A stretch of DNA of 64,000 bases. It comes from an uncultured Chlorobiaceae bacterium (lineage in GTDB: Bacteria > Bacteroidota > Chlorobiia > Chlorobiales > Chlorobiaceae). Numbering within the stretch: position 1 is the first letter of the stretch; every line of letters begins with the position of its first letter. Shown in pieces: positions 29,902 to 42,675 of this stretch. The translations under genes and the position numbers were made by a program. The notes under the pieces were generated by a model. It had not been told where the DNA came from and ran no database searches. It saw nothing but the letters and a program-made list of their open reading frames with translations. The stretch spans positions 1 to 64,000 of the forward strand of contig CAIOLC010000174.1 of assembly GCA_903859055.1 (NCBI GenBank), in the 5' to 3' direction.

Positions 29902-31194
29902 TTAATTTCCGTTATTTTTTCGCCGAAGATATGCCGGCGTATCTGACAAACCTTTCTGAATGATATCCTCATGGACTCCACGCCCACCCACAATCGGGGG
30001 GGCGTGATCAACGTCCCGTACACTATTTTTCCTCAAACCAACCTCAGATGGATCATGTATTGATAGCTGCCTGCGAATATAAGCCGGAATCCTCAAATCC
30101 TCTTCCTGGCGTTCAGGATAGTGAGATACTGGTTTCCTGCCTGTTGTCGGCATCTGTCCCTGCCTCATGCCTGGAACAGCAGCAACAGGATGTCGTACCA
30201 CAGGTGCCTTGCCCTCATCCCCATCCTTTCGCCTGAAACCGGTCACAATAACCGTCACCCTGATCTCGCCCGACACCTGCGGCTCATCAACGTAACCATT
30301 GATAATCTTGGCTTCGCTACCAACCTGTTCCTCAATATAGTTCATGGCATCAGACATGTCTCGCATAGTGACCTGGCCGGTAATATTGACCAGAACGCCT
30401 TTTGCGCCTTTGATCGAAACTCCCTCAAGCAGAGGGCTGTTGATCGCATCAGAAGATGCCTTCAGGGCACGTCGTTCACCTGCCGCTGCGGCAGAGCCCA
30501 TAACAGCATCACCCGCACCCGACATAATGCTCCTGACATCTGCAAAATCGACATTAACATGCCCATGACGGGTAATAATATCAGCGATACCCTTGGCGGC
30601 TCTGTAAAGAACATCGTTTGCCATATTAAATGCGTCAGTAGCACTTACCCCCTCCTCGGCAATACTCAAGATCTTCTCATTTTCTACAAGAATGAGAGTA
30701 TCAATGTACTTTCGCAGCTCCGCAATACCTCCGTCTGCAATCCTCGACTTGACCTGACCCTCAAAATTAAATGGCCTTGTTACCACACCAATGGTGAGTA
30801 TCCCCATATTCCGGGCAATAGAGGCAATGACAGGCGCAGCACCTGTACCGGTACCCTTGCCCATACCTGCAGCAATAAAAACAAGATCCGCGCCACGGAG
30901 CTGGGCAGCAATAATCTCCCGGTCATCCTCAGCCGCCTGCCGGCCTTTAGCCGGATCAGCTCCGGCCCCAAGCCCGCTTGTTGCCTTCTTGCCAATCTGC
31001 ACCCTGAGCGGCGCCTTTGAATTCAAAAGTGCCTGACGATCCGTATTAAAAACTATATACTCAACACCACTTATTTTCCGATCAATCATATTATTGACGG
31101 CATTGCCACCGCAACCACCGACACCAACAATTCTTATCGTAACACCCTTGCCCTGGTCACTGTCAAACAGGCCAGGATCCAGCTCAAATGCCAT
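29902..31194 (-). CDS. ftsZ: Cell division protein FtsZ
   Basis: [48 protein letters not shown]-type T-loop. Confidence 0.97.
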   Translation of the reverse strand: MAFELDPGLFDSDQGKGVTIRIVGVGGCGGNAVNNMIDRKISGVEYIVFNTDRQALLNSKAPLRVQIGKKATSGLGAGADPAKGRQAAEDDREIIAAQLRGADLVFIAAGMGKGTGTGAAPVIASIARNMGILTIGVVTRPFNFEGQVKSRIADGGIAELRKYIDTLILVENEKILSIAEEGVSATDAFNMANDVLYRAAKGIADIITRHGHVNVDFADVRSIMSGAGDAVMGSAAAAGERRALKASSDAINSPLLEGVSIKGAKGVLVNITGQVTMRDMSDAMNYIEEQVGSEAKIINGYVDEPQVSGEIRVTVIVTGFRRKDGDEGKAPVVRHPVAAVPGMRQGQMPTTGRKPVSHYPERQEEDLRIPAYIRRQLSIHDPSEVGLRKNSVRDVDHAPPIVGGRGVHEDIIQKGLSDTPAYLRRKNNGN

Positions 31195-31236
31195 CGTTCT
31201 TCTCCACGTTAAACAGCTTTTCTTGTCTGTCGTTGA

Positions 31237-32538
31237 TCACAGGTTATCCCAAAATTTCTTCATCCGGTCCACAATTTTATTTCCGGCCGGAGAGGACTCT
31301 TGTTTCTCTGCTCCCTCCTGTGCTCCAGAGGAAGCCTCCGCAGGAAGAACCTCGGCTGTAGAGGCAAAACTGTGATTTACTGAAAGGTTATTCTGAAAAG
31401 CGTGGGCAACAAGACCCATCACCGTTGCATACATTGGATTATTGACAGAGCCCTTGATGCCTCCTGACACACCTTCTGGATAACCGATTCGAACATCAAG
31501 CCCCAAAATATCATGAGTAAGATCCTCCGTTCCAGGCAACAGCGAACCGCCACCAGTTATTATTGCACCCGCATTAAGATACTCATAATAACCTGAACGC
31601 TTGACTGAATCGCGCACAAGCTCCAGTATCTCCATCATACGTGCCTCAATGATCATCGTCAACGAACTCCTGGGAACCGATTTCTGTGGTCGCCCCTCTA
31701 TCCCCTCAATAAGGAGCTCTTCATCCTCTCCACTGAGCTTGCCATAAGCGCATCCATATTTTATCTTGAGATCCTCAGCCACTTCATAGAGAGCCCTGAC
31801 TCCATGTGCAATATCAAGGGTAACATCATTTGCAGCAACCTTGATCACCTCTGAATAACGAATCGCGCCATCAATATAAATCGCCACTTCGGTAGTTCCA
31901 CCGCCAATATCAATCACCACCACGCCACTTTTTTTCTCCCGCTCCTTCATCACCGCCATACCCGATGCCACTGGCTCAAAGGTAACTGCACTGATCTCCA
32001 AACCAGCCTTTTCAACACACTGCCTGATATTGCGAATCTTTGTTCTCAATCCAACGACAATATAGGCACTGCCCCTCATCGTCGTCCCTGCCATTCCTAT
32101 AGGGTCAAGGAGACCCTCCTGATCATCAACAATAAACTCCTGGGGAATAACATGGATTATTTCATGATCGATATCCAGATAGCGGATATTGGTCTTTGCC
32201 TTCTCCAGAAACCTCTTTACATCAGACTCATTGACAATTCCTGTCTGGTTGATACTGATCTCGGAGTTACTGTGAATGCAGTGGACATGAGCACCGGAAA
32301 TCCCTACATTCACTCCATGAATACGAATGGAGGACTCGCGCTCAGCATCGGCCACTGCCGCCCTTATCGCCGCAACGGTCTTGTTGATATTGACAACTGT
32401 CGCCCGCTGAAGACCATCTGAATTGGAACGACCCTTTCCAAGCACATTCAGCTTTCCAAGCTCATCCTTTTCAGCGACCACAACACAAACCTTCGTCGTT
32501 CCAATATCAAGACCTACTGCAATATTGCTTTTCAGCAT
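31237..32538 (-). CDS. ftsA: Cell division protein FtsA
   Basis: VGLDIGTTKVCVVVAE; VVIDIGGGTTEVAIYIDG; IITGGGSLLPG. Confidence 0.95.
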   Translation of the reverse strand: MLKSNIAVGLDIGTTKVCVVVAEKDELGKLNVLGKGRSNSDGLQRATVVNINKTVAAIRAAVADAERESSIRIHGVNVGISGAHVHCIHSNSEISINQTGIVNESDVKRFLEKAKTNIRYLDIDHEIIHVIPQEFIVDDQEGLLDPIGMAGTTMRGSAYIVVGLRTKIRNIRQCVEKAGLEISAVTFEPVASGMAVMKEREKKSGVVVIDIGGGTTEVAIYIDGAIRYSEVIKVAANDVTLDIAHGVRALYEVAEDLKIKYGCAYGKLSGEDEELLIEGIEGRPQKSVPRSSLTMIIEARMMEILELVRDSVKRSGYYEYLNAGAIITGGGSLLPGTEDLTHDILGLDVRIGYPEGVSGGIKGSVNNPMYATVMGLVAHAFQNNLSVNHSFASTAEVLPAEASSGAQEGAEKQESSPAGNKIVDRMKKFWDNL

Positions 32539-32562
32539 CGTTCTAAACTTCCTTGATTATCA

Positions 32563-33429
32563 CTATCGGGAATGATCTGGGCTCACCTCTGGAGAGACAG
32601 GCACTGTGGTAAAAACCCTGCCTGTAAAACGCAGATCCACTGTATCATAAAATCCAAACCCTTTTTTTGAAACAACCTTTTGCCAGAATATCTCAAATTT
32701 TTTCAACTTTTCCTTAAAGTTGCCATCATTACCGATAATAAAACGGGTGGGTGAGTTCCCCGCAATACACCAGCTCAAATTGTTCCCTGCAAGGTGCAAT
32801 TCCTTGATAAGCAACCTGGCATAATCCGCCCCTGAAAGAGCTTCAAGAAACTTTAGTATCAAACCCACATCCCGCTTGTCAAGCTGCTGCAAACCATTTT
32901 TTACTATTTTTACATGGCTTATTCCAGCAATTGAAAAGAGATCCGGGTAACGATCAGCAACCTCTTGCCGCCACGGAAGAAGAAACCCTTCACGATCGAG
33001 AACCATCGTCGAGTTGCCAAGAACCGCAAGTGCAACTGGCTCCCTCTCAGACACTTTTATCCGCAACACCCCGTTCAGCTCCTTGGTGACCACTGCGCTC
33101 TGGAGATAGGGATGCACCATAACCCTCTGCCGCAGCTCATCGGAATCAATCTCCTGAAAATTTAGCCCTTTATAATCGGATAACCGTGACATCAGCTCCT
33201 GCTCAGGAATAATTGACTCTCCATCAACAACAAATCCCCGCACAATCACCTCTTTTTTCCAGTGTGATGCAGATGAGGCAAGCACTGCTAAAGCAGCAAG
33301 AACGCTCAGCAACATAATGAGCAGCAGCAATTTGCTGCCACCAGAGCCCGGTACAGGGGTAATCGGTGACTCCCCGGATTCCGGCTCCGTCAGATCATCT
33401 GAATACTCTCTCTGTTCGGAATCAGACAT
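32563..33429 (-). CDS. ftsQ: Cell division protein FtsQ/DivIB (POTRA)
   Basis: Single N-terminal TM, POTRA region, position between murC and ftsA. Confidence 0.83.
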   Translation of the reverse strand: MSDSEQREYSDDLTEPESGESPITPVPGSGGSKLLLLIMLLSVLAALAVLASSASHWKKEVIVRGFVVDGESIIPEQELMSRLSDYKGLNFQEIDSDELRQRVMVHPYLQSAVVTKELNGVLRIKVSEREPVALAVLGNSTMVLDREGFLLPWRQEVADRYPDLFSIAGISHVKIVKNGLQQLDKRDVGLILKFLEALSGADYARLLIKELHLAGNNLSWCIAGNSPTRFIIGNDGNFKEKLKKFEIFWQKVVSKKGFGFYDTVDLRFTGRVFTTVPVSPEVSPDHSR

Positions 33430-33486
33430 AGAAATATTTTTGTTCTTTCATGACACAACTCCCGTCCATTGCTCCTTGAAAGATCA

Positions 33487-34878
33487 TCAGAGAGCATTGC
33501 AACATCCTGCAACTCGCGATGCGAGACGGGTTATATCTCCTGCCCCCATAAAGAGCAGCATATTCCCGTTCACCGCCTGCTCCATAACAAGAGCAAACAG
33601 AGCCTCACGATCAGCAAGAAACTCTACATGCTTGCCTCCCGCCTTGCGGACGGATGCCGCAACCAAATCACCTCCAACACCAGGATAGTCCTCAGCCTTT
33701 TCCCGTGCCGGATAGATATCTGCCACATAGACAACATCCGCCCTTGAGAGAGCCCATCCATATTCATCAGCAAACTCTCTGGTACGGGAAAAGAGATGCG
33801 GCTGAAATATTGCGATGACCTTCGACTTCACCCAGCCGCTTTTTGCGGCCCTGACCGTTGCCTTCACCTCTGAAGGGTGGTGAGCGTAATCATCCACAAC
33901 CATAAGACCGGAGCCGTTATCGTATTTCACCTGGAAGCGCCTTCTCATGCCACTGTACTGGCCAAGACCCGCAATCAGCTTTTCGGGCATGATTCCCAGC
34001 TCCAGACCTGCTGAAAAGGCCGCCAGGGCATTAAGAACATTGTGCCGTCCAGGAACATTGATACAGACCTCCCGATATTCAGCTCCAAAAGCGTTCACCG
34101 TGAACATGGTGCGCTCTTTTTCAAGAACAATGTCGGAAGCAATAACATCGGCAGGCTCATCAATACCAAAAGTGGTATAGAGACGGTTCATTGAAGGAAT
34201 AATCTTTCTGATCTCCGGCCAGTCAACACAGCAGATAACCCGCCCATAAAAAGGCACCTTGTTGGCAAAGGCAATAAAGGCCTTTTTCAGCTCCTCCAGA
34301 GTTCCGTATGTGTCCATGTGCTCCGACTCAAGACTGTTCACGATGGCAATTGTCGGGGTAAGTTTCAGAAATGCACGGTCATACTCGTCAGCCTCAATAA
34401 CCATATATTTCCCCTCACCAACCACCGTGCTCCCCTTCAGATAATCAGATATGCCTCCAATCATGACTGTCGGCAACTCTCCCGATTCGATCAGCATCGT
34501 GGCAATCATGGCGGTGGTCGTTGTCTTGCCATGTGTCCCTGAAATACATATTCCGTACTTATAGCGCATCAGCTCACCAAGCATCTCATCTCGCTTGATG
34601 ACCGGAATACCAGCGATTCGGGCAGCAATGATCTCAATGTTCTCCTCTGCCCGAATCGCTGAGGAGTAGACAACCACATCACACGAAGTGACCTGTTCTG
34701 CCCGATGTCCTTTATAGATGAGAGCACCCAGCTCGGCAAGTTTATCGGTCACTTCACCCGTCGAAAGATCAGAACCGGTCACGCCAAAATCTGATTTAAG
34801 GAGCAATTCCGCTATAGCGCTCATCCCCGCGCCACCAATGCCAACGATATGAACACTTTTTGTTCTTCCCAGTTCCAT
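33487..34878 (-). CDS. murC: UDP-N-acetylmuramate--L-alanine ligase
   Basis: [51 protein letters not shown]. Confidence 0.95.
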   Translation of the reverse strand: MELGRTKSVHIVGIGGAGMSAIAELLLKSDFGVTGSDLSTGEVTDKLAELGALIYKGHRAEQVTSCDVVVYSSAIRAEENIEIIAARIAGIPVIKRDEMLGELMRYKYGICISGTHGKTTTTAMIATMLIESGELPTVMIGGISDYLKGSTVVGEGKYMVIEADEYDRAFLKLTPTIAIVNSLESEHMDTYGTLEELKKAFIAFANKVPFYGRVICCVDWPEIRKIIPSMNRLYTTFGIDEPADVIASDIVLEKERTMFTVNAFGAEYREVCINVPGRHNVLNALAAFSAGLELGIMPEKLIAGLGQYSGMRRRFQVKYDNGSGLMVVDDYAHHPSEVKATVRAAKSGWVKSKVIAIFQPHLFSRTREFADEYGWALSRADVVYVADIYPAREKAEDYPGVGGDLVAASVRKAGGKHVEFLADREALFALVMEQAVNGNMLLFMGAGDITRLASRVAGCCNAL

Positions 34879-34890
34879 GGATTCGACTCC

Positions 34891-35988
34891 TTAATGTTGT
34901 TTAGCAAGAGCAATAATGCGCAGCGCAAGCTGACGGGCCGCATCGGGATATGCCAGTTTTCGTGCAGCTTCTCCCATCTCCTTCAATTTTTCGGGATTAT
35001 TTAATAAACCAAGAATATTTTCAAGCGATTCTGCCTCTCCAAGAGCATCATCCTCAATCACCGTGGCGGCCCCGGCCATCACCAGCGACCTTGCATTATG
35101 ACGCTGATGGTCTCCTGTCGCATAAGGGTAAGGCACAAGGAGAGTGGGCTTGCCAAGATTTGTCACTTCGGCAAGAGAGGAGGCCCCTGCCCGGCAGAGC
35201 ACAAGGTCGGCGGCACTGTAGGCGGCACCCATCTCTTCAATATACGCTCCGAGCCAGAGATAAGGGGAGGGAGAGAGCTCTCCCTTGATCCGCTCATAAT
35301 CGAGCGCACCGGTCTGCCAGACAAGATTACATGAGGCAAGAATCTCCTGACAATGTTGCAGTAGAGCGTTATTGATGGCACGCGCTCCCCGACTCCCGCC
35401 AAACACAAGAAGAGTAGGACGCGCTTCGTGCAGGCCAAATCGTGCTCTTGCAACTGAAACTTCTTCAACTTCAAACAAACGCGCTGGATTTCCGGAGACA
35501 AAAACCCTGCTGGATTTTGGAAGAAACCGTCGGGCATCTTCAAATGAGAGATGTACCTCACTGGCCAGTATGGCAAGCAGTTTCGTTGTGATGCCGGGAA
35601 AAGCATTCTGCTCCTGAATAAGGCTTTTTTTCCGCATGATTTGGGCTGCAAGCAGAAGTGGAGCACTGACAAAACCGCCTGTACCGACGACAACATCAGG
35701 AGACTCCCGATGAACAAGAACAATGGCACGGCCAAGAGCTACCACAAAATCAAGAAGCACCCCCAGGTTTGCAACCATGTCAGCCAGTGACCGCCCTCTT
35801 TTCAGTCCTCTCACTGGAAGAAGAGAGAGCTTGTAACCAAGTCTGGGAAGTTCAGTCGCTTCAATCCCGCTGCTTGTCCCGACAAATGAGATCCCAATAT
35901 GCGCAACAAGCCTCTTCAACTCTCCAGCCATGGCAACAGCCGGATATAAATGGCCTCCCGTTCCACCCCCAGCAAACAAGACCTTCAT
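34891..35988 (-). CDS. murG: Undecaprenyldiphospho-muramoylpentapeptide beta-N-acetylglucosaminyltransferase
   Basis: [66 protein letters not shown]. Confidence 0.95.
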   Translation of the reverse strand: MKVLFAGGGTGGHLYPAVAMAGELKRLVAHIGISFVGTSSGIEATELPRLGYKLSLLPVRGLKRGRSLADMVANLGVLLDFVVALGRAIVLVHRESPDVVVGTGGFVSAPLLLAAQIMRKKSLIQEQNAFPGITTKLLAILASEVHLSFEDARRFLPKSSRVFVSGNPARLFEVEEVSVARARFGLHEARPTLLVFGGSRGARAINNALLQHCQEILASCNLVWQTGALDYERIKGELSPSPYLWLGAYIEEMGAAYSAADLVLCRAGASSLAEVTNLGKPTLLVPYPYATGDHQRHNARSLVMAGAATVIEDDALGEAESLENILGLLNNPEKLKEMGEAARKLAYPDAARQLALRIIALAKQH

Positions 35989-37178
35989 GCCGACCGCCCT
36001 TCCGCAGCCTCAGGCTGCTGGCCTTTCTGAAGCTGTCGTTTCTTGTACCTCGATATACTCATAAGAATACCTACACCAAGAGAGTTGAAAAGAAGTGCTG
36101 TGCCTCCGTAGCTGATGAAAGGAAGTGCAACACCTGTGGTAGGAAGCAGATGACAGGCAACCGCAATATTGATGAAGGCAAAAAGTGAAATTGCTGTCGT
36201 AATTCCACTGGCCACATATTTGCCAAAATTATCCGGCGCATGCTTGGCAATAATGATACCACAGACAAAAAAACCGGCAAACAAGGTTATAACCGCCAGA
36301 GCGCCAATAAATCCATACTCCTCCCCAACGACAACAAAAACAAAGTCGTTGTAAGAGAGAGGAAGGTAAAGATCCCTCTGCTTGCTTGCCCCGATCCCCA
36401 AACCAAACAATCCGCCATTGCCAAGTCCAATCAATGCCTGCACAACCTGATAGCTTAGCCCCTTTTCATTGCCACTCGTAAAAGAGAGTAGACGCGCCAC
36501 CCGATAAGGCGCCGCAACGGCAAAAACACCTGCGACAGGTATCAGCAAAGAAAACGTTGTCAGGAGATGGCGAACATTAACCCCGCCAATAAACATCAGC
36601 ATAAAACCAATCAAAGCAATCAATGATGCTGTACTAAAATTAGGCTCGAGGGCCACAAGAGCCACCACGATCATTAACAACGTCAACAAAGGATAATAAG
36701 AGTTATTCAAATCCTTTATATAGCTCTGCTTTTCAGTAATCAACCTTGAGAAATGAAAGATGATGGCATACTTTGCAAAGTCTGACACCTGAAATTTTAT
36801 AGGCCCAAAACCGATCCAGCGTGCTGCGCCGGAGATAAGACCAACCAGCTTCATGGCCAGAAGAAGCGTCAGCAACACAATACTGGCAAAAAGAATAATC
36901 TTGCTGGTTTTCCAGAAGAGATGATAATCGAGCTGAGCAACAAGCAGAACAGTAAGACTTCCAAGTACGGCAAAGGTAAGCTGGCGCCAGAGGAAATACT
37001 CCGAGCTCGAGTACTTGGTCACCGCCCACCCCGCCCCGCTGCTGTAAACAATAACAATGCCAATGCACATCAGAAGAAACACAATGAGCATCAACAGTTT
37101 TCCGGCAATCACCTCCCCGATGGAGGGAGGTACCGGCAGTGCCTGAACCGGAGAAGCTGTCGTGAAGTCTCTCTTCAA
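35985..37178 (-). CDS. ftsW: Lipid II polymerase FtsW (SEDS); start trimmed to MLKRDF
   Basis: SEDS motifs; [36 protein letters not shown]; 4-bp overlap with murD stop. Confidence 0.93.
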   Translation of the reverse strand: MKRDFTTASPVQALPVPPSIGEVIAGKLLMLIVFLLMCIGIVIVYSSGAGWAVTKYSSSEYFLWRQLTFAVLGSLTVLLVAQLDYHLFWKTSKIILFASIVLLTLLLAMKLVGLISGAARWIGFGPIKFQVSDFAKYAIIFHFSRLITEKQSYIKDLNNSYYPLLTLLMIVVALVALEPNFSTASLIALIGFMLMFIGGVNVRHLLTTFSLLIPVAGVFAVAAPYRVARLLSFTSGNEKGLSYQVVQALIGLGNGGLFGLGIGASKQRDLYLPLSYNDFVFVVVGEEYGFIGALAVITLFAGFFVCGIIIAKHAPDNFGKYVASGITTAISLFAFINIAVACHLLPTTGVALPFISYGGTALLFNSLGVGILMSISRYKKRQLQKGQQPEAAEGRSA

Positions 37179-38572
37179 CATGACAGTAATTGATGAACAC
37201 ATTGTTTAAACTGACATCCGCGCTCCTCAAAATTTTCGAACATATCGAAACTTGCACACCCTGGCGAAAAGAGCACCGTCTGACCAGGCAAAGCTGCCTC
37301 ACTGGCGAAAAGGAGAGCCTCTTCAAGTGAGGCTGCCCCTTTGAGAGGAACCTGCCCCTCAAAAAAGGTCATGATTTTCTCCTGCGATTCACCAATGGCA
37401 ATCAGCAGAGAGATTTTCTGCCTGACAATCCCGGCAATGGCCTCATAATCGTTTCCTTTATCCCTTCCACCGGCAATGAGCACCGCTGTTGACGGAAGAG
37501 ACTCAAGCGCCTGACGCATCGCATTGAGGTTGGTCGCCTTCGAATCGTTGACCCAGTCAACCCCGTTGATGTTTCTGACAAATTCCTGGCGGTGCTCCAC
37601 TCCCTGAAAAAGGCGGAGCACCGAACGGACAGGCTCATGACCAATACCCAAAGCTTCCGCGACTGCAACGGCAGCAAGCACATTTGAAATATTATGTCGC
37701 CCTCGAAAACTGTTTTTCAAAAAGTCAGCGGTCAACATCACCTCTGCATCACCCTCTGGCCTGCGCACCACGATCTTCTCCCCATCGAGCATGACTCTTC
37801 GACGATCAATCCCGCCATCAGAACCCGATTCCATCCCGAATGGAATAATGCTGAAAGGGAATGGGTAAGAATTCAAGGTAAAATTGGCCGAGAGCCGGGG
37901 ATCATCGGCATTATAGACAAGCGTATCTGACTCCCGCTGGTTAGCATAGATCTGAAACTTTGCAGCCGCATACCTCTCCATCTCACCTTGATAACGATCG
38001 AGATGATCTGGTGTAATATTGGTTATCACGGCAACCTCTGGCCTGAAGGTGGGTGAGTGCTCCAGTTGGTAGCTGCTCAGCTCCACAACCGCCACATCGC
38101 CAGCGTTCATCTCTTTCACCAGAGATGAAAACGGCACACCGATATTTCCGACACTGAAAGAGCGGTAACCCTGCCTGCGGCCATCCTCTTCACAAATCCG
38201 ATGAACAATGGTTGATGTCGTGGTTTTTCCATCGGTACCGGTAATCCCGACAATCCTTGCCTTACAAAAGAGACTTGCAATTTCAATCTCGCTGTAGAGA
38301 GGAATAGCTCTTGCCTGCATAGCCTGCACAACAGGAGCTTGAGGCGGAATACCCGGACTGATAACACAAAAATCGGCATCATACACCCGCCCTGAATGCC
38401 CCGCCTCCTCAAAAGGAATCTGCATCTCCTTCATTCGTGCGCACTCCCTTTCGCCGATAGAGCCAACCTCACTGAGCAGCACCTCCGCACCCTCTGCAGC
38501 AAGCAGCTCAGCCGCAGCAAGACCACTCTTGCCTGCGCCAATCACTGAAATTCTTTTACCCTTTATATTCAT
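37175..38572 (-). CDS. murD: UDP-N-acetylmuramoylalanine--D-glutamate ligase
   Basis: [34 protein letters not shown]-type motif ([19 protein letters not shown]). Confidence 0.95.
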   Translation of the reverse strand: MNIKGKRISVIGAGKSGLAAAELLAAEGAEVLLSEVGSIGERECARMKEMQIPFEEAGHSGRVYDADFCVISPGIPPQAPVVQAMQARAIPLYSEIEIASLFCKARIVGITGTDGKTTTSTIVHRICEEDGRRQGYRSFSVGNIGVPFSSLVKEMNAGDVAVVELSSYQLEHSPTFRPEVAVITNITPDHLDRYQGEMERYAAAKFQIYANQRESDTLVYNADDPRLSANFTLNSYPFPFSIIPFGMESGSDGGIDRRRVMLDGEKIVVRRPEGDAEVMLTADFLKNSFRGRHNISNVLAAVAVAEALGIGHEPVRSVLRLFQGVEHRQEFVRNINGVDWVNDSKATNLNAMRQALESLPSTAVLIAGGRDKGNDYEAIAGIVRQKISLLIAIGESQEKIMTFFEGQVPLKGAASLEEALLFASEAALPGQTVLFSPGCASFDMFENFEERGCQFKQCVHQLLSC

Positions 38573-38577
38573 GGGTA

Positions 38578-39684
38578 TTATCTGAGTTTTAAAGTCATAA
38601 GACTGGCCAGAAAAAAAAGAATAGTCAAAATCCAGAACCTGATTACAATTTTCTGTTCAGCCCAACCCTTCAACTGAAAATGGTGATGCAGAGGGGCCAT
38701 CAAAAAGATTCGCTTACCCTCGCCCGTCCTTATCTTCGTGTACTTGAAGTAGAGCACCTGCAGTGAGACCGAGAGGGTTTCAAGAAAAAAAACTCCCGCC
38801 ATCAATGGAAGGAGCAGCTCCTGCTTGATAAGAAGAGCAATCACCGCAATAGCACTTCCAAGAGCAAGCGAACCCGTATCCCCCATGATAATTTCAGCAG
38901 GGTTAGTGTTGAACCACAAAAATCCTACACACGACATGACAATGGCCATACTGACAACCGCCACCTCACCCGCTCCGGGAATAAAGGGGATATTAAGATA
39001 GACCGCATAAACCGCATTACCGGCAAGGTAGGAAAAACCGGCAAGACCAATAAAAACAATCGCCGAACTTCCGGCTGCCAGACCGTCAAGACCATCCGTC
39101 AGATTGACTGCGTTGGATACAGCGGTAATAATGAAGATAACAACTGGTATATAAAAAATACCGTAGTCAATGGAGAGATGTTTCAAAAAAGGGACCGTTG
39201 TCCTTGACATAAGCACATAAAATGCAGGATCATTTGAGGTATATATCCCTATCAACAACCCCAAAGAAACCTGCCCGATCAGTTTGTAACGCGCCGATAG
39301 CCCCCCTTTGATTTTCAGCACCACCTTCCGGTAATCATCAATAAAGCCGATAGCACCCATCCAAAATAGAGCCAGCATGATCAGCCAGACATGTGGATCG
39401 GTAAACTTCGACCAGAGCAGCACTGAAACCTCGATGGAAAAAATAATAAGCACTCCACCCATTGTTGGTAACTGCTTTTTCTTTTTATGCTCCGGGGGAG
39501 CCTCCTCCTTGATCGGTTCGATAAACCGGGTTTTCAGAAATCTGATAAATCCTGGCCCCGCAAAAATGGTGATCAGCAGCGCAGTAATCGCAGCAGCACT
39601 TGCCCTGAACGTCAGGTACTCGATAACGTGGAGCGCCGGAGGATCAAACACATCATTGATGTACTTCAAGAGATAGTAGAGCAT
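38578..39684 (-). CDS. mraY: Phospho-N-acetylmuramoyl-pentapeptide-transferase
   Basis: [50 protein letters not shown]. Confidence 0.96.
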   Translation of the reverse strand: MLYYLLKYINDVFDPPALHVIEYLTFRASAAAITALLITIFAGPGFIRFLKTRFIEPIKEEAPPEHKKKKQLPTMGGVLIIFSIEVSVLLWSKFTDPHVWLIMLALFWMGAIGFIDDYRKVVLKIKGGLSARYKLIGQVSLGLLIGIYTSNDPAFYVLMSRTTVPFLKHLSIDYGIFYIPVVIFIITAVSNAVNLTDGLDGLAAGSSAIVFIGLAGFSYLAGNAVYAVYLNIPFIPGAGEVAVVSMAIVMSCVGFLWFNTNPAEIIMGDTGSLALGSAIAVIALLIKQELLLPLMAGVFFLETLSVSLQVLYFKYTKIRTGEGKRIFLMAPLHHHFQLKGWAEQKIVIRFWILTILFFLASLMTLKLR

Positions 39685-39688
39685 CCTG

Positions 39689-41122
39689 TTATTCTTCCCT
39701 TTTTATGATTTTTTCTTTTATCAGCGCATCAACAACACGCTCAAGCCTCATGCCTCTTGAGCCCTTGAAAAGCACGGCATCCCCATCCTGCAAATCCGTC
39801 AGCAATCGCTCCAGCAGGGTTTCGTGGTTCTGAAAATGTCCCCAGCATGAGTTCAGGCTCTCCTGACCGATCAGCCTTGAACTCTCTCCGAGGGTATAGA
39901 GCATATCAACCTTTTTCTGATGGAGATAACGGCCAATAGTCTTATGCTCCACATCTCCCGACACACCAAGCTCCAGCATATCGGCCAGCACCGCCACTCT
40001 TCTTCCTTCGCATGGTATATCACAGAGGGCATCAATTGCCAGACGCATCGAGTCAGAATTGGCATTGTAGGTGTCATTAAGAATTCTCAGCCCCCCTCTA
40101 TTTATCACCTCAAGCCGTTTCCAGCCCGGTGCTGGTACAAGGCCTTCAAGCCCTTCACAAATCTGATTCAAAGAGAGACCAAAATGGAGCCCGACAGAGG
40201 CAGCAGCAACAGCATTAACAATATTATGCTTTCCGGTAAAATTCAGGGTAATCTTTTCAACTCCTTCTTGTGTGCTCAAAAGAAAAGCAAGACGCCCGTC
40301 ACGCTCAATCGAAATCGAACTGGCCCGACAAAGAGAGCCGAAAGAGGAGACAGAAACTCCGTAACAGATTTTTTCAGGGAGCCCTGCGCCAGCAGCTTTG
40401 AGGAGTTCATCATCCATATTGACAAAAGCCGTCCCCCCATGTTCCCGCAGATAGTCGAAAAGCTGTGTCTCAGCAGCGGCAACGCCATCAAGATCAAGAA
40501 GAAACTCAAGATGCTCGTGACCGATATTGGTCAGGAGAGCATGAGTTGGCCTGGCAATCTTCGCCAGCAGGGCCATCTCTCCAGGATGGTTAATCCCCAC
40601 TTCAACAACAGCAACCCCACTCTCCTGCCTGAGCTGCAAGAGGGTCAGCGGCACCCCGAGATGGTTATTACGGTTTCCCTGGCTCATCGTCACTCTGAAG
40701 CCTGTTCCAAGAACCGATGCAACCATCTCTTTGGTCGTGGTCTTTCCATTGCTGCCACCAATAGCGACAACAGGAAGGGTAAAAGTGTTCCGATACATTG
40801 CGGCAAGACGCTGCAGCCCCTCGACGGGGTCAGGGACAACGATAAATCCTCTGCCCGGAGGTGGCTCAGGTGAGTTTTCGGCATACCACTCACGACTGAC
40901 CATTGCCCAGTTTGCTCCCTTCTCAAAAACCGCATCAATATAGTGGTGGCCATCGCTCTTTTCTCCCTTCAGAGCGATAAATATAGCACCATCAACTATC
41001 TCTCTTGAGTCAATCGCAACATTGGGTTCAATAATCTCAATAGAAGGGGAGCCGTTCACAGGAAGAACCATCTCTCCAAACCCACGGAGATCATTGATAC
41101 GCAACACACCTTTTACTGGCAC
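39689..41122 (-). CDS. murF: UDP-N-acetylmuramoyl-tripeptide--D-alanyl-D-alanine ligase
   Basis: [38 protein letters not shown]. Confidence 0.95.
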   Translation of the reverse strand: MPVKGVLRINDLRGFGEMVLPVNGSPSIEIIEPNVAIDSREIVDGAIFIALKGEKSDGHHYIDAVFEKGANWAMVSREWYAENSPEPPPGRGFIVVPDPVEGLQRLAAMYRNTFTLPVVAIGGSNGKTTTKEMVASVLGTGFRVTMSQGNRNNHLGVPLTLLQLRQESGVAVVEVGINHPGEMALLAKIARPTHALLTNIGHEHLEFLLDLDGVAAAETQLFDYLREHGGTAFVNMDDELLKAAGAGLPEKICYGVSVSSFGSLCRASSISIERDGRLAFLLSTQEGVEKITLNFTGKHNIVNAVAAASVGLHFGLSLNQICEGLEGLVPAPGWKRLEVINRGGLRILNDTYNANSDSMRLAIDALCDIPCEGRRVAVLADMLELGVSGDVEHKTIGRYLHQKKVDMLYTLGESSRLIGQESLNSCWGHFQNHETLLERLLTDLQDGDAVLFKGSRGMRLERVVDALIKEKIIKREE

Positions 41123-42675
41123 ATCCTCTCCTTTGCCGGAACTCCGGCACCATTTTTTCGCATACTTTGTTTGATGATATCCTGATCCGAAAAAGGATAT
41201 TTTTTTCCGGCAATCTCCTGGTATCGTTCATGTCCCTTTCCTGCAACAAGAAGCACATCACCCTCCCCGAGCTGAGCAATCGCACTGGCAAGCGCTTCCG
41301 CCCGATCACTGATCCTTCTGTACTCTACACCTGCCATCCCTTTCTCAATTTCATCAAGAATTGTTTCCGGATTCTCATCCCGAGGATTATCGGAGGTGAG
41401 AAAGACCAGATCAGCCAGCTCGCTGGCGATTCTCCCCATCTCCGAACGCTTTGATCGGTCTCTGTTGCCACCACAGCCAAAAACTACCAACAGACGTGAA
41501 CCTGCCTGCTTCAGGGAGCGCAGGGTCACCAGTACTTTCAAGAGCGCATCGGGTGTATGAGCATAATCAACAAAGACCGAATACCCGTCACTGCCATCAC
41601 CAACTCTCTCCATTCGTCCATCAACGGCAGAAATTGCTGAAAGAGATTGGCAGATCTGTTCGGGCTGAAGAGCCATACCTGCTCCAAGAGCAGCCGCCTC
41701 CAAAACATTCATAACATTGAAAGCGCCCGGAAGCTTCACCTCCATTTTCATCACCTTTCCGGGAAAATGGAGTTCAACAGTCGTTGAGTCAAGAGAGCTG
41801 TTGAGAATGCGCGCTCCAAAATGGTGACGACACTTCATCTGAGGAGAGAAACCCGGCTGCAAGGTACAGAAATATCTTTTTTCTGCCACAACCGGAAATG
41901 AGAGCTGCCCTGCAAAGGGATCGTCACTGTTGAAGACCGCAAACCCATCAGGAGCAAGCTGCCGGAACAACTGCTGCTTGGCCGAAGCATACTCCTCCAT
42001 TGTCCTATGAAAATCAAGATGCTCCATCGTCAGATTGGTAAAGAGCGCCGCATGAAACCGGATACCGTAAACCCGCTGCAGCACAAGAGCGTGAGAGGAG
42101 ACCTCCATCACCGCTGCCCGGCACCCGGCATCCACCATCAGAGCGAAAAGAGCATGAAGCTCATGTGCCTCTGGAGTGGTACGATCAAGCACAATATCCC
42201 GATCTCCTATCCGGCAAAGGTTGGTGCCGATGTAACCCGCAGGAATGTTACATGCATTGAGCATGGCAGTAATCAGCTTTGCCGTCGTTGTTTTGCCATT
42301 GGTGCCGGTCACCCCGATAATCAACAATCGATCTGCAGCATTTCCATAAAAAACTTTTGATGCTTCAGCAAGAGCCTTGCGAGCGTTGACCACTTTTATA
42401 TAGCAACAGGATGAAACAACCTCGCATGGAAACTCTTCACAGAGAACAGCCACCGCCCCCCGCTCTACCGCCGAACTGATATAGCGGTGGCCATCGGCAG
42501 AGTAACCACGCACCGCAACAAAAAGGGAGCCCTGCACCACCTCTCTCGAATCACAGGTGAGTTCTTCAATAACCCTTCCCGTCCCCTCGCCCAAGATGGC
42601 AAGAGAGGTCACCGACTCTGTCAGCTCATCCAGAAGAACGCCCCGTCTGCTGCTTTTTTCGAGGGAGAGAGTCAT
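41113..42675 (-). CDS. murE: UDP-N-acetylmuramoyl-L-alanyl-D-glutamate--2,6-diaminopimelate ligase
   Basis: IGVTGTNGKTTTAKLITAML; VFVDYAHTPDALLKVL; TSDNPRDENPETIL (meso-DAP type DNPR motif). Confidence 0.95.
   Translation of the reverse strand: MTLSLEKSSRRGVLLDELTESVTSLAILGEGTGRVIEELTCDSREVVQGSLFVAVRGYSADGHRYISSAVERGAVAVLCEEFPCEVVSSCCYIKVVNARKALAEASKVFYGNAADRLLIIGVTGTNGKTTTAKLITAMLNACNIPAGYIGTNLCRIGDRDIVLDRTTPEAHELHALFALMVDAGCRAAVMEVSSHALVLQRVYGIRFHAALFTNLTMEHLDFHRTMEEYASAKQQLFRQLAPDGFAVFNSDDPFAGQLSFPVVAEKRYFCTLQPGFSPQMKCRHHFGARILNSSLDSTTVELHFPGKVMKMEVKLPGAFNVMNVLEAAALGAGMALQPEQICQSLSAISAVDGRMERVGDGSDGYSVFVDYAHTPDALLKVLVTLRSLKQAGSRLLVVFGCGGNRDRSKRSEMGRIASELADLVFLTSDNPRDENPETILDEIEKGMAGVEYRRISDRAEALASAIAQLGEGDVLLVAGKGHERYQEIAGKKYPFSDQDIIKQSMRKNGAGVPAKERMCQ

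Noticed and set aside
30121-31020. 299-aa + strand ORF antisense to ftsZ
   Set aside because: Overlaps the certain ftsZ CDS; low-complexity, no recognisable motifs; frame openness follows from codon bias on the other strand.
39920-40873. 317-aa + strand ORF antisense to murF
   Set aside because: Fully antisense to a well-supported murF CDS and has no recognisable domain.
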